Below, piece by piece: positions 1-7,735 of a stretch of 64,000 bases of DNA; positions within the stretch are counted from its first letter, which is position 1, and the number at the start of each line of letters is the position of its first letter. The notes beneath the pieces were generated by a model that was given only the letters and a program-made list of their open reading frames with translations, made no database searches and was not told where the DNA came from. Where the stretch lies: NCBI RefSeq assembly GCF_004362395.1, contig NZ_SNWE01000002.1, positions 230,784-294,783 of the forward strand, given 5' to 3'. Origin of the DNA: Salegentibacter sp. 24 (GTDB lineage Bacteria; Bacteroidota; Bacteroidia; Flavobacteriales; Flavobacteriaceae). Position numbers and translations under genes: made by a program.

Positions 1-19
1 TCGAGTCTCGTCCAGACCG
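1..19 (+). tRNA. tRNA-Asp, 3' end only (partial)
   Basis: The window opens inside a T-loop (TCGAGT), followed by the 3' half of a T-stem (CTCGT), a 7-base acceptor strand (CCAGACC) and discriminator G. The acceptor strand implies a tRNA beginning GGTCTGG, which I recognise as the tRNA-Asp(GUC) form common in flavobacteria. CCA is not encoded; the next bases are CAA. The anticodon lies outside the window, so the isotype rests on the acceptor sequence alone. Confidence 0.65.
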
Positions 20-30
20 CAAAGTTGCAA

Positions 31-59
31 AAGCCTTTCAGGAATGAGAGGCTTTTTTT
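31..59 (+). terminator. intrinsic terminator after tRNA-Asp
   Basis: AAGCCTTTC and GAGAGGCTT form a stem with one mismatch around a short AGGAAT loop, followed by a run of T. It lies about 12 bp after the tRNA 3' end and so ends that transcript. Confidence 0.8.
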
Positions 60-313
60 ATGGGGTAAATTCACTTGAAATTGTGGGAACGGATGGATCT
101 CCACCTTCTTTAGGGATTTAGTTTCTATATCCTCCTTTTATATTTCATTTGTCATTACAGTGTAATCATTTTTCATGAAAAAAGGAATATAATAACTATT
201 TTTCATAATTAGTAATCGGTTTTCATAGATGGTTTTATAGCTTAGAAGTTATACCCGCATATTGCCTTCGCTTATTGTAGAGCGTAGTTTTTATGCGGGG
301 ATTAATCTTTTTA
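60..313. other. protein-free stretch with a nested hairpin
   Basis: I see no credible coding region here. The one clear structure is a perfect 8-bp inverted repeat, CCCGCATA at 254-261 and TATGCGGG at 292-299. Inside it, CGCT (269-272) pairs with AGCG (281-284). There is no following T-run, so it does not look like an intrinsic terminator. It sits about 15 bp upstream of the promoter at 314-346. Confidence 0.5.
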
Positions 314-346
314 TTTGTTAAATAGAAAGAAGAAATTGTATATTTG
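314..346 (+). promoter_or_regulatory. stable-RNA-type promoter upstream of candidate ncRNA
   Basis: TTTG at 314-317 and TATATTTG at 339-346 are separated by 21 bp, matching the Bacteroidota housekeeping promoter. The bases after the -7 element (GCCAGCCCTTA) resemble those after the three rRNA promoters and the tRNA-Phe promoter in this window (GCAnCCGCTTA). Transcription should begin near 352. Confidence 0.65.
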
Positions 347-351
347 CCAGC

Positions 352-660
352 CCTTATGGAAACTTTATGTTTACCTAGATTTTGGTTTAACGATAGAAAT
401 CAATTTCTTCTGAAATGATCCTTCAAAATACTTTATAAGTAGTAGGCGTCAGATTGGTTGGGTGAATTCAATAAAATTTACGGTTTTAGGATCGTGTAGC
501 AAATGTTTTTCTAAAAAGGTTTTTGCATTAAATTTAAGTTGTGTTGTTTTCCCAATTTTGTTGGGATGTGTAGTTAGCCAGACCATTATCTTGTGTTGTG
601 AAGATTTTGGCTAACCAATGAGAAGCTTTTTTCCGTGTATTCGGAAAGAGGCTTTTTTTA
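352..660 (+). ncRNA. candidate structured small RNA, family unknown
   Basis: A good promoter (314-346) and an intrinsic terminator (623-660) bracket about 310 bases with no convincing reading frame. Local structure is visible. TCCCAA (550-555) pairs with TTGGGA (561-566). GTTAGCCA (573-580) pairs with TGGCTAAC (608-615) and encloses ATCTT (588-592) / AAGAT (601-605). AGATTTTGG occurs twice, at 377-385 and 602-610. I see no hallmark of RNase P RNA, and no tRNA-like 3' end as in tmRNA. 6S-like RNA or an unlisted family is possible, as is a long attenuated leader for the gene at 831. Start and end are inferred from promoter and terminator only. Confidence 0.4.
623..660 (+). terminator. intrinsic terminator of candidate ncRNA
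   Basis: AAGC plus a T-rich segment and TTCCG pairs with CGGAA, AGA and GGCTT around a TGTAT loop, followed by seven T residues. There is no protein gene upstream for it to terminate, which supports an RNA gene before it. Confidence 0.7.
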
Positions 661-793
661 TTTTAGGGTTTCCTTGGTCACTCTAATCTTCTTAAATCAA
701 TTTAAGTTATAGTGGCTAAAAAGGTCGCAGATTTCACAGTTTCTAAATAAATGAGTTTTTTGTTAATCCAAAAAAGTGGATGTTTTATGGAAA

Positions 794-825
794 ATGAATT
801 TTTTATATTTAAAAATCAAATTCAT
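794..825 (+). repeat. inverted repeat just before the start codon of the EEP gene
   Basis: ATGAATTT at 794-801 and AAATTCAT at 818-825 form a perfect 8-bp inverted repeat with an AT-rich 16-base loop, ending 5 bp before the ATG at 831. In RNA it could cover the translation start; as DNA it could be an operator. No regulator is known from the sequence. Confidence 0.45.
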
Positions 826-830
826 CTGAT

Positions 831-1835
831 ATGAAAAAGTTTCTGTATTACCTTTTAGTGTTTATTGGGTTGATTACCATTCTTATTTCCCTGGGTTCAT
901 TAATATCGAACGAAAGAATCTGGTGGGTTAAAATTTTAGACTTTCCACGAATTCAGGTCTTGATTTTATCATCTATGGTACTGGTTTTGTTTTTTATATT
1001 AAAACGTGGTTTTGGAAGCAAAGACCTGAATCGGGGTCAATGGATTTTTATATTAGGGATAATTACCAGTATAGTAATCCAGGTTAAATATCTATATCCT
1101 TATACAAACCTGGGAGAAAAAAGACTAAAAAGTATTTCACTAGCCGAGGCACCTGAAGGTTCGACATTTGATCTATTAGTTGCTAATGTTTACTTGCACA
1201 ACAAAAAGGTCCAAGAACTTATTGATATCATTGATGATCGAGAGCCTGATATTATCCTTTTGATGGAGACAGATCAGTGGTGGGAGAATGCCCTACAATC
1301 CATTGATGATAAATATTCTTACGGGATGGAGTATCCGCTTAATAACACGTATGGCATGATATTATATTCAAAATTCCCGCTTTTCAACCAACAAATTAAG
1401 TTTTTGACCTACGACAATGTGCCTTCCTTCCATACGCTTATTGAACTACCATCAGGAAAAATATTTAAGTTCCACGGGGTGCATCCTGTGCCTCCCTATC
1501 CAGGTGAGCCAAATACTACCAATGATAAGGAGGTTGCTTTAGTGAAAATAGGTAAAATGGTTGAAAAAACAGATATGCCTGGGGTAGTAGCAGGAGACTT
1601 TAATGACGTTGCTTGGACACGAGAGGATCTTTTTAAGCAAGATGACCTCCTCGAGGATGTTCGTATTGGCCGGGGGATTTACAATACTTATAGTGCTAAA
1701 TCCATTTTCAAACGCTGGCCTTTGGATTATGTTTTTACAACCGAGCATTTTGCAGTAGTCGATATTTTACGCCTAAGGGATATTGGATCAGATCATTTCC
1801 CATTGTATGCAAGCTTAAGCCTTATTGGGGAATAA
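831..1835 (+). CDS. membrane-anchored endonuclease/exonuclease/phosphatase (EEP) family protein
   Basis: This is a 334-residue protein. Three hydrophobic segments (about 4-24, 40-58 and 70-88) anchor an outward-facing EEP domain at about 112-330. Catalytic-type motifs are in the family order: N119 in VANVY, E146 in LLMETD, H218 in GVHPVPP, the GDFND motif around 255-259, D299, and the closing SDHFP around 320-324. The EEP fold cleaves phosphoester bonds in substrates ranging from nucleic acids to phospholipids. The membrane anchor makes a cytosolic DNA-repair role unlikely, but the substrate cannot be read from sequence. The gene stands alone, with a terminator 170 bp upstream and a hairpin directly before its ATG. 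Confidence 0.85.
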   Translation: MKKFLYYLLVFIGLITILISLGSLISNERIWWVKILDFPRIQVLILSSMVLVLFFILKRGFGSKDLNRGQWIFILGIITSIVIQVKYLYPYTNLGEKRLKSISLAEAPEGSTFDLLVANVYLHNKKVQELIDIIDDREPDIILLMETDQWWENALQSIDDKYSYGMEYPLNNTYGMILYSKFPLFNQQIKFLTYDNVPSFHTLIELPSGKIFKFHGVHPVPPYPGEPNTTNDKEVALVKIGKMVEKTDMPGVVAGDFNDVAWTREDLFKQDDLLEDVRIGRGIYNTYSAKSIFKRWPLDYVFTTEHFAVVDILRLRDIGSDHFPLYASLSLIGE

Positions 1836-1997
1836 ACCTCAGCTAGCGAATACAGTAGACCTCTGGGTTAGGCACCTGGAGTCTCAGACTTACTTCATGC
1901 AACGCCTATCCTTTTTTTTCGTGGGCGACTTGATCATTTATTTATACTCTGTTTCAGGGTGTTTTTGGGCTTGATCCTAATTCTTATCCAGGTAATT

Positions 1998-2034
1998 AAA
2001 AAAGCCCGAAAACACTATGTGTATCGGGCTTTTA
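1998..2034 (-). terminator. terminator after tRNA-Phe
   Basis: AAAGCCCGA and TCGGGCTTT form a stem with a run of A on the left, so on the minus strand the stem is followed by a U-run, directly downstream of tRNA-Phe. The T residues on the right mean it may also stop plus-strand transcripts. Between 1836 and 1997 I see nothing else. Confidence 0.8.
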
Positions 2035-2037
2035 AGG

Positions 2038-2110
2038 TGGTGCCTCCAGGAATCGAACCAGGGACACAAGGATTTTCAGTCCTTTGCTCTACCAACTGAG
2101 CTAAGGCACC
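2038..2110 (-). tRNA. tRNA-Phe (anticodon GAA)
   Basis: The 73-base gene folds as a complete cloverleaf on the minus strand: acceptor GGTGCCT/AGGCACC, D arm GCTC/GAGC, anticodon stem AAGGA/TCCTT with loop CTGAAAA, T arm CCTGG/CCTGG with TTCGATT, and discriminator A. The anticodon GAA reads Phe. CCA is not encoded. A promoter lies at 2134-2164 and a terminator follows at once. Confidence 0.96.
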
Positions 2111-2133
2111 AGTTGCTTTGTTATAAGCGGTTG

Positions 2134-2164
2134 CAAATATATATCCATTTTTATAATCTCACAA
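2134..2164 (-). promoter_or_regulatory. tRNA-Phe promoter
   Basis: On the minus strand, TTG (2164-2162), a 20-bp spacer and TATATTTG (2141-2134) are followed by CAACCGCTTATA, nearly the same initiation sequence as the three rRNA promoters. The tRNA begins about 24 bp downstream of the -7 element. Confidence 0.75.
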
Positions 2165-2216
2165 AGGAAAATTTAAAAAAATGCTTTTGTAATTTAGCCA
2201 GTATAATCATTTTGCT

Positions 2217-2948
2217 ATGAATTTAATTATTGATGTAGGTAATTCTGCCGTAAAAAGTGCTGTTTTTCAGAATAATAAACTTCTAAAATCTTATACTTGT
2301 TCGCATGAAAATTTTTTTGAATTATTTCAGAAAATTAGGAAAGAACATCCAGAGATCGCATTTTCTATCCTTTCTACGGTTATACATGATTCTTACAACA
2401 TCGAAAAGATACTGGAAAAAGAGACTAAGCTTTTGTTCTTAAATGAAAACACTAAGCTTCCATTTAAAAATATATATGACTCTCCGCAAACCCTAGGAAA
2501 AGATCGGCTAGCACTTGTAGCTGCTGGTGCTGAAAAATATAAAGATTCAAATTTGTTAATTATTGACGCGGGTTCTTGTATTACTTTTGACTTCAAGAAT
2601 GATAAGAATGAATATTTAGGGGGAGCAATTTCTCCTGGTTTACATATGAGATTAAAAGCCCTTCATCATTTTACAGCGAAACTTCCTTTGATTGAACTGG
2701 AAGAATACCTTCCTTTAATCGGTAATTCTACCAAAAATAGTATTTTATCTGGCGTACTCAACGGGGTTGAAGCGGAGTTGGATGGAATAATTAAACGTTA
2801 CAAAGCTGATTATAAATATTTAACAATTATTTTAACAGGAGGAGATACGCAAATTTTGTCAAAACGGGTAAAAAATGGCATATTTGCCAACCCGAATTTT
2901 CTTTTAGAGGGTTTAAACTACATTTTAGAATTTAACAAGACTCAATGA
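2217..2948 (+). CDS. coaX: type III pantothenate kinase
   Basis: This 243-residue cytosolic enzyme phosphorylates pantothenate, the first step of coenzyme A synthesis. It belongs to the ASKHA fold. The phosphate-1 motif DVGNS begins at D6, TLGKDR spans 92-97, the second acidic motif is IDAGS around D117, and GGAISPG spans 135-141, as expected for CoaX. The length is normal. It overlaps the next gene by 4 bp (ATGA), so the two are probably co-translated. CoaX enzymes are not inhibited by CoA and need a monovalent cation; this is family knowledge. Confidence 0.95.
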   Translation: MNLIIDVGNSAVKSAVFQNNKLLKSYTCSHENFFELFQKIRKEHPEIAFSILSTVIHDSYNIEKILEKETKLLFLNENTKLPFKNIYDSPQTLGKDRLALVAAGAEKYKDSNLLIIDAGSCITFDFKNDKNEYLGGAISPGLHMRLKALHHFTAKLPLIELEEYLPLIGNSTKNSILSGVLNGVEAELDGIIKRYKADYKYLTIILTGGDTQILSKRVKNGIFANPNFLLEGLNYILEFNKTQ

Positions 2949-4195
2949 TTAAACGATTTATAGTAATCGTAGCTGTTTTTTTTACAGTGGTTGCTACTGC
3001 TCAGGAGAATGTGTCATCGCCCTATTCATATTACGGGATTGGACTAACCACCTTTAAAGGGACCGTGGAAAACAGGTCTATGGGAGGTTTAAGTATGTTT
3101 TCAGACAGTATTCATCTAAACCTAAGAAATCCTGCCGCTTACGGAAGGTTAAGAAGAACTACATATGCCGTAGGAGGCTCTCATGATAGGTTGACTCTTA
3201 ACTCAGATAATGCTGAGGATAATGCTAAGGTAACTTCTCTTGATTATTTAGCAATTGGAGTGCCTGTAGGAGGAAATCTTGGTTTCGGAATTGGAGTTTT
3301 ACCATACACCTCAGTTGGATATCAAATTCTCGATGTTAGGGAGGATGTCGCTAGCAGGTTAGAAGGTCGTGGTGGAATGAATAAAGTATTTCTTTCAGCT
3401 GGTTATCAGGTCATCCCTTCTTTAAGTATTGGCGTTGATGCGAATTACAACTTCGGAAATCTTCAAAACCGTAGAACAATAGTCCGTGAAGATGTTCAGT
3501 TAGGAACACGAGATATAAGCAGAACTGATCTCCTGGGGTTTAGTTATAATTTTGGAGCCGATTTTCAACAAAAACTTAAAAATGGGCTAAATTTACACGC
3601 CTCAGCCACATTTTCACCAACTACTACCATTGACGCTGAAAACACTAGGAGCCTGGCTACTATCGCTTTTACCGGTAGGGGTGAGTTAGTGGTGGAAGAG
3701 AGAGATTTAGAGGTTGCAGATTCAGAATTGCAACTTCCATCCAAATATTCTTTAGGATTAGGTCTGGGTAAAAGTAATACTTGGTTCTTTGGAGGAGAGT
3801 ACGTAAGTACCGATGATAATTCGTTTTTAAGTGTAAATGGTGCAGGTGGAACAAATGCAAATTTTGCCAAAGCTGCGCAATATAAATTTGGCGGATACTT
3901 TATTCCAGAATATAATTCTATTACGAATTATTTTAATCGGATTGTTTATCGGGCTGGATTCAGGTACGAGGAGACCGGTTTGAGCGTCAATAATCAGGAC
4001 ATTAATGAGTTTGGCATTACTTTTGGAGTTGGACTACCTGTAGGACCAGGATTTTCAAATATAAACCTTGGCTTTGAGTATGGTCAGCGCGGTACGACAG
4101 ATTCAGGTTTAATTCAGGAAGATTATTTAAGGTTTTCAGTTGGGCTTTCCTTAACTGAAGCCAGAAGATGGTTCGAAAGAAGAAAATTTAATTAA
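2945..4195 (+). CDS. putative outer-membrane beta-barrel protein
   Basis: The protein has 416 residues, with a signal peptide ending around VVATAQ (residues 15-20). The mature part is rich in alternating aromatic and glycine strands (SYYGIGLTTF, LGFGIGVLPY, FGGEYVS) and ends in beta-strand-like sequence, typical of a barrel. The N-terminal YSYYGIG and the NRSMGG and RNPAAYG segments recall the PorV/FadL-like lipid-transport type, but I cannot assign it to a named family. It is the second gene of the coaX-to-CNNM run and lies next to a TPR protein and lptC, which suggests a role in envelope assembly. Function is unknown. Confidence 0.75.
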   Translation: MIKRFIVIVAVFFTVVATAQENVSSPYSYYGIGLTTFKGTVENRSMGGLSMFSDSIHLNLRNPAAYGRLRRTTYAVGGSHDRLTLNSDNAEDNAKVTSLDYLAIGVPVGGNLGFGIGVLPYTSVGYQILDVREDVASRLEGRGGMNKVFLSAGYQVIPSLSIGVDANYNFGNLQNRRTIVREDVQLGTRDISRTDLLGFSYNFGADFQQKLKNGLNLHASATFSPTTTIDAENTRSLATIAFTGRGELVVEERDLEVADSELQLPSKYSLGLGLGKSNTWFFGGEYVSTDDNSFLSVNGAGGTNANFAKAAQYKFGGYFIPEYNSITNYFNRIVYRAGFRYEETGLSVNNQDINEFGITFGVGLPVGPGFSNINLGFEYGQRGTTDSGLIQEDYLRFSVGLSLTEARRWFERRKFN

Positions 4196-4216
4196 CCACA
4201 ATAATAAAACAAGAAA

Positions 4217-5590
4217 ATGAAAGCGAGATTTATAGCATTAATTACAGGAGCCGTGCTAGGTTCAAGTGTTTTAAGTGCACAGTCGAATGATTGTGCTACA
4301 ATGGCAGCTTTGGCTTATGATGATGCAAAAGCTAAAAATTACGATGCCGCTTATGAACCTTTAATGAAAGTTAAAGAAGAATGCCCTAAATATAGTTTAG
4401 CAACTTTTCAGTATGGGGAGCGAGTTCTTGATTATAAAATTGAAAATTCTGAAGGGGCCGAGAAGGAGCAGTATATCCAAGAACTTATAAATCTTTGGGA
4501 AGAACGTTTGGAACTATATCCTAGCAAATCTTCAGCAGGGCAAATTTATGCTGACATCGCCCAGTTAAAATACGACCATAAATTAGGTACTAAGGAAGAA
4601 TTGTATAATGCTTTTGATAAAGCTTATACAGAAGATCGTGAGAATTTTACCAGTGCTAAAAGTTTATACGCTTATTTCGATCTAATGGTTGAAATGCAAG
4701 ATGCAGGTGATAGAGAACTTCAAGATGTTTTTGATAGTTACGATAAAGTAATGGAGAAAATTGAAGAAGAGGAAAATGACGCAGCCCAAAGGCTGGCTGA
4801 AATAATAAAGAAACAAGAAGCAGGAGAAGAGCTTACAGCTAAGGAGAAAAAGCAGGTTAAATATGCTGAGATTAATTTGAATAATTACAATGCTGTTAAA
4901 AATGCGCTTAACGCTAAACTAGGAGCAAGAGCGGATTGTGATAACTTAATCCCGCTTTACAAGAAGGATTTTGAAGCAAAGAAAAATGATGTTAACTGGC
5001 TGCAGAATGCTAACGCTAGATTATCTGCGAAAGATTGTACCGAAGATCCATTATTCTTCCAGGTTTCTGAAGCACTTCATGAATTAGAGCCTTCTGCAAG
5101 TTCTGCCTACTCTTTAGGCCAGTTGGCAGAGGCTGACGGTGATCGAGCGAAAGCCCTAGAATACTATAATGAAGCTGCCCAATTGGAAGAAGATCCAAGT
5201 GACAAAGCGAGGATTTTCTATAGAATTGCTTCTAACTATAAAGAAAGAGGTAGTTTTTCACAGGCCAGAAATTATTATAGAAAAGCAATTGATGCTAAAC
5301 CATCTTTAGGTAATGCTTATTTGCAAATTGCTAATATGATCGCTCAAAGTGCAAACAGTTGTGGTGATACTACTTTTAATAAAAGAGCTGTTTATTGGTT
5401 AGCAGCGGATTATGCTGCCAGAGCGGCAAGGGTAGACCCTTCTATTGCATCTACAGCAAATCAAACTGCTACTGCCTATAGAGGTAGAGCGCCACAAAAA
5501 TCTGATGTATTTCAGGAGGGTAGAAGTGCTGGAGAAGCAATAACCATTGGATGTTGGATTGGGGAAACCGTGCGCATTCCACAGATGTAA
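4217..5590 (+). CDS. exported tetratricopeptide-repeat protein
   Basis: This 457-residue protein has a signal peptide (cleavage near VLSAQ, residues 18-22). At least two good TPR units lie at about 298-365 (AYSLGQLAEADGDRAKALEY, then FYRIASNYKERGSFSQARNY). A charged Lys/Glu-rich helical stretch lies near 175-225. Four cysteines are spread through the mature protein (DCATM, EECPK, DCDNL, KDCTE), so disulfides in the periplasm are possible. TPR proteins act as scaffolds. The gene lies 21 bp after the barrel gene and 1 bp before lptC, so a role in outer-membrane assembly is a reasonable inference, not shown. Confidence 0.8.
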   Translation: MKARFIALITGAVLGSSVLSAQSNDCATMAALAYDDAKAKNYDAAYEPLMKVKEECPKYSLATFQYGERVLDYKIENSEGAEKEQYIQELINLWEERLELYPSKSSAGQIYADIAQLKYDHKLGTKEELYNAFDKAYTEDRENFTSAKSLYAYFDLMVEMQDAGDRELQDVFDSYDKVMEKIEEEENDAAQRLAEIIKKQEAGEELTAKEKKQVKYAEINLNNYNAVKNALNAKLGARADCDNLIPLYKKDFEAKKNDVNWLQNANARLSAKDCTEDPLFFQVSEALHELEPSASSAYSLGQLAEADGDRAKALEYYNEAAQLEEDPSDKARIFYRIASNYKERGSFSQARNYYRKAIDAKPSLGNAYLQIANMIAQSANSCGDTTFNKRAVYWLAADYAARAARVDPSIASTANQTATAYRGRAPQKSDVFQEGRSAGEAITIGCWIGETVRIPQM

Positions 5591-5591
5591 T

Positions 5592-6164
5592 ATGAGATTA
5601 ACATATAAGGAAATAATAACAGGCATTGTCACGCTCTTAGGCGTGACAATGCTTTTTTCATGCCAGGGTAATCTCAATGAGCTTCGTGCCTTAGAAATCG
5701 AAGGTGATGCTCCACAGGCCATTGCAGAGGGAATAAACCTTAAGTATACGGATTCCGGGCGTTTGGTGGCAAATTTGAAAAGTCCCAAAATGATGGATTT
5801 TACCAATAAAGAATTCCCATACCGTGAGTTTCCCCAGGGACTGAAACTGGAGATTTATGACGAAAATAATAAGAAAAGTACTGTTATTTCAGATTACGGA
5901 ATAATTTACGATGGAACAAACCTTATAGACCTGCAGGGAAATGTAGTGATTTATACTGCCGATAGTATGCGTCTGGAAGCCTCACAATTATTCTGGGATC
6001 AAAATATTAATTGGATATTTACCGATAAGCCCAATACGATAAGATTTCCAAATGGCGCACTTAACGAAGGGGAGGGTTTTGATGCTAATCAAAATTTCGG
6101 TAATTTTCGGTCACGAACCAATGTAGGGGTTCAAATAATTAAAGATGATAAATCCGATGAGTAA
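5592..6164 (+). CDS. lptC: LPS export protein LptC, lipoprotein form
   Basis: The protein is 190 residues long and belongs to the LptC/YrbK family, which receives lipopolysaccharide from LptBFG at the inner membrane and passes it to LptA. I chose the ATG at 5592, not the in-frame ATG at 5547, because it follows the TPR stop by 1 bp and gives a clean lipoprotein signal with lipobox LFSC. Flavobacterial LptC is commonly a lipoprotein, unlike the single-span E. coli protein. The body has the repeating beta-strand pattern of an OstA-like jellyroll (GIIYDGTNLIDLQGNVVIY). It overlaps the next gene by 8 bp. Confidence 0.88.
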   Translation: MRLTYKEIITGIVTLLGVTMLFSCQGNLNELRALEIEGDAPQAIAEGINLKYTDSGRLVANLKSPKMMDFTNKEFPYREFPQGLKLEIYDENNKKSTVISDYGIIYDGTNLIDLQGNVVIYTADSMRLEASQLFWDQNINWIFTDKPNTIRFPNGALNEGEGFDANQNFGNFRSRTNVGVQIIKDDKSDE

Positions 6165-6354
6165 ATATTTTAAATATTTTGAATACGCTTATTTATTTAT
6201 AGCTGCATTTTTCCTGTTTGAAAGTTTTAGAATTTGGAATACCGAGCGCAGCAGGGCGTATTTATTCATTTTTTTTGTCATTATATCTATCTTTATGTTC
6301 TTTTTTAAAAGACGTTTTAGACGTAAGATTGAAGAGCGTAATAAGCGGGAGTAA
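6157..6354 (+). CDS. small two-span membrane protein of unknown function
   Basis: This is a 65-residue protein. Two hydrophobic helices (about 7-22 and 32-48) are followed by a strongly basic C-terminus (KRRFRRKIEERNKRE). I prefer the start at 6157 because the in-frame ATG at 6145 lies deeper inside lptC. The stop overlaps the next start by one base (TAATG), so it sits in a translationally coupled run between lptC and the CNNM gene. I do not recognise the family. By position it may help LPS export or stabilise its neighbours. Confidence 0.7.
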   Translation: MSKYFKYFEYAYLFIAAFFLFESFRIWNTERSRAYLFIFFVIISIFMFFFKRRFRRKIEERNKRE

Positions 6355-7643
6355 TGGAAGTTGAAATTCTCATAATTGTCTTTTTCTTAATTTTATCTGC
6401 TTTCTTTTCCGGGATGGAAATTGCCTATATTTCTTCTAATAAGATCTATATTGAAATTGAAAAGCGTCAAGATGATTTCTTGGCAACCGTTCTTAAAAGA
6501 TTGACCAAAAAGCCATCAAAATTCATCGCTACGATGCTGGTGGGAAATAATATTGCCCTGGTGGTATACGGGTTTTTTATGGGAGATTTGTTAATGAACT
6601 GGCTTCAGGGACTGCAACCAATTAATAGTGCGTTTCTTGAATATATTGTGGTGGACCTTAGTCTTTTCACCCAGACCGTTATCTCTACCCTTCTAATTTT
6701 GCTTACTGCCGAATTTCTTCCAAAAGTATTCTTTCAAATTTACGCGAATTCAATGTTGAAATTCTTCGCGGTACCCGCTTATATCTTCTATTTGCTTTTC
6801 GGTCTTATTTCCTCTTTTGTAATTTGGATTTCTGATGTTATTCTGAAAAGATTTTTTAAAACTGAAGGAGATGAAGTGCAACTGGCTTTTAGTAAGGTTG
6901 AACTGGGGAATTTTATCAACGAGCAGATGGAGACAGTGGAAGATGATGAAGAAGTAGATTCTGAGATTCAGATTTTTCAGAATGCCCTGGAATTTTCCGA
7001 TATAAAAGCGAGGGAAGTAATGATTCCAAGAACTGAAATTATTGCTGTAGATCAACACCAGGCACCTGGTGATCTAGTAAATACCTTTACGGAAACCGGC
7101 CTTTCAAAACTTCTAATATATAACGAAACCATAGATGATATTATAGGTTATGTGCACTCTTTTGAGCTTTTTAAGAAACCAGATTCTATAAAATCCATAC
7201 TTCTGCCGGTTGTTTTTGTTCCCGAAACTATGTGGGTGAAAGATGTTTTGAATAACCTCACTAAAAAGCGTAAAAGTATTGCAGTGGTGATTGATGAATA
7301 TGGAGGGACCAGTGGGATGATAACCGTAGAAGATATTGTAGAAGAACTTTTCGGTGAAATCCAGGACGAACATGATCCCGTGGTGCTTACCGAAGAGGAA
7401 TTGGGAGAAAACCACTTTAAATTTTCAGCTCGTTTAGAAGTAGATTACCTTAACGAAAACTACAGGTTTAATGTCCCGGAGGGAGAAAATTATGAAACCC
7501 TGGGCGGGTATATTGTAAATCATACCGAGGAAATTCCCCAACAGAATGAAGAATTGCAAATAGATAATTTCTTATTTAAAATCCTTGAAGTTTCCAATAC
7601 TAAAATAGAATTGGTGGAGTTAAAAATAAAACCCTTAGATTAA
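6354..7643 (+). CDS. CNNM/CBS-domain (CorC/HlyC-type) membrane protein
   Basis: The protein has 429 residues. An N-terminal DUF21/CNNM transmembrane domain (1 to about 170, with FFSGMEIAYIS and the MLVGNNIALV motif) is followed by two CBS domains (about 215-340, with MIPRTEIIAVD and VVIDEYGGTSGMITVED) and a C-terminal CorC_HlyC domain (about 350-425). CNNM proteins are linked to Mg2+ or other divalent-cation efflux. The older name hemolysin is misleading. Flavobacteria also carry GldE, a paralogue tied to gliding; nothing here decides between GldE and a general ion-homeostasis role, and no other gld gene is near. Confidence 0.88.
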   Translation: MEVEILIIVFFLILSAFFSGMEIAYISSNKIYIEIEKRQDDFLATVLKRLTKKPSKFIATMLVGNNIALVVYGFFMGDLLMNWLQGLQPINSAFLEYIVVDLSLFTQTVISTLLILLTAEFLPKVFFQIYANSMLKFFAVPAYIFYLLFGLISSFVIWISDVILKRFFKTEGDEVQLAFSKVELGNFINEQMETVEDDEEVDSEIQIFQNALEFSDIKAREVMIPRTEIIAVDQHQAPGDLVNTFTETGLSKLLIYNETIDDIIGYVHSFELFKKPDSIKSILLPVVFVPETMWVKDVLNNLTKKRKSIAVVIDEYGGTSGMITVEDIVEELFGEIQDEHDPVVLTEEELGENHFKFSARLEVDYLNENYRFNVPEGENYETLGGYIVNHTEEIPQQNEELQIDNFLFKILEVSNTKIELVELKIKPLD

Positions 7644-7735
7644 ATGGTGATTAGTTAATATTTTGCAAATTATAAGTTTTATAATTAGGTTAAAAACATT
7701 ATTTTCGCCCACTATATTTCGATAAAAAACAACAA

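Noticed and set aside
352..660. RNase P RNA or tmRNA for the candidate RNA
   Set aside because: No GAGGAAAGTCC-type core of RNase P RNA and no TTCGA-bearing tRNA-like end of tmRNA were found.
2017..2220. 67-codon frame on the plus strand
   Set aside because: It runs antisense through tRNA-Phe and its promoter, and has no recognisable protein features.
4741..4870. Charged Lys/Glu-rich stretch of the TPR protein as a frameshift
   Set aside because: The frame continues without break, and helical low-complexity linkers are normal in such proteins.
5547..5591. Upstream start for lptC
   Set aside because: It would overlap the TPR gene and bury the lipoprotein signal 15 residues inside.
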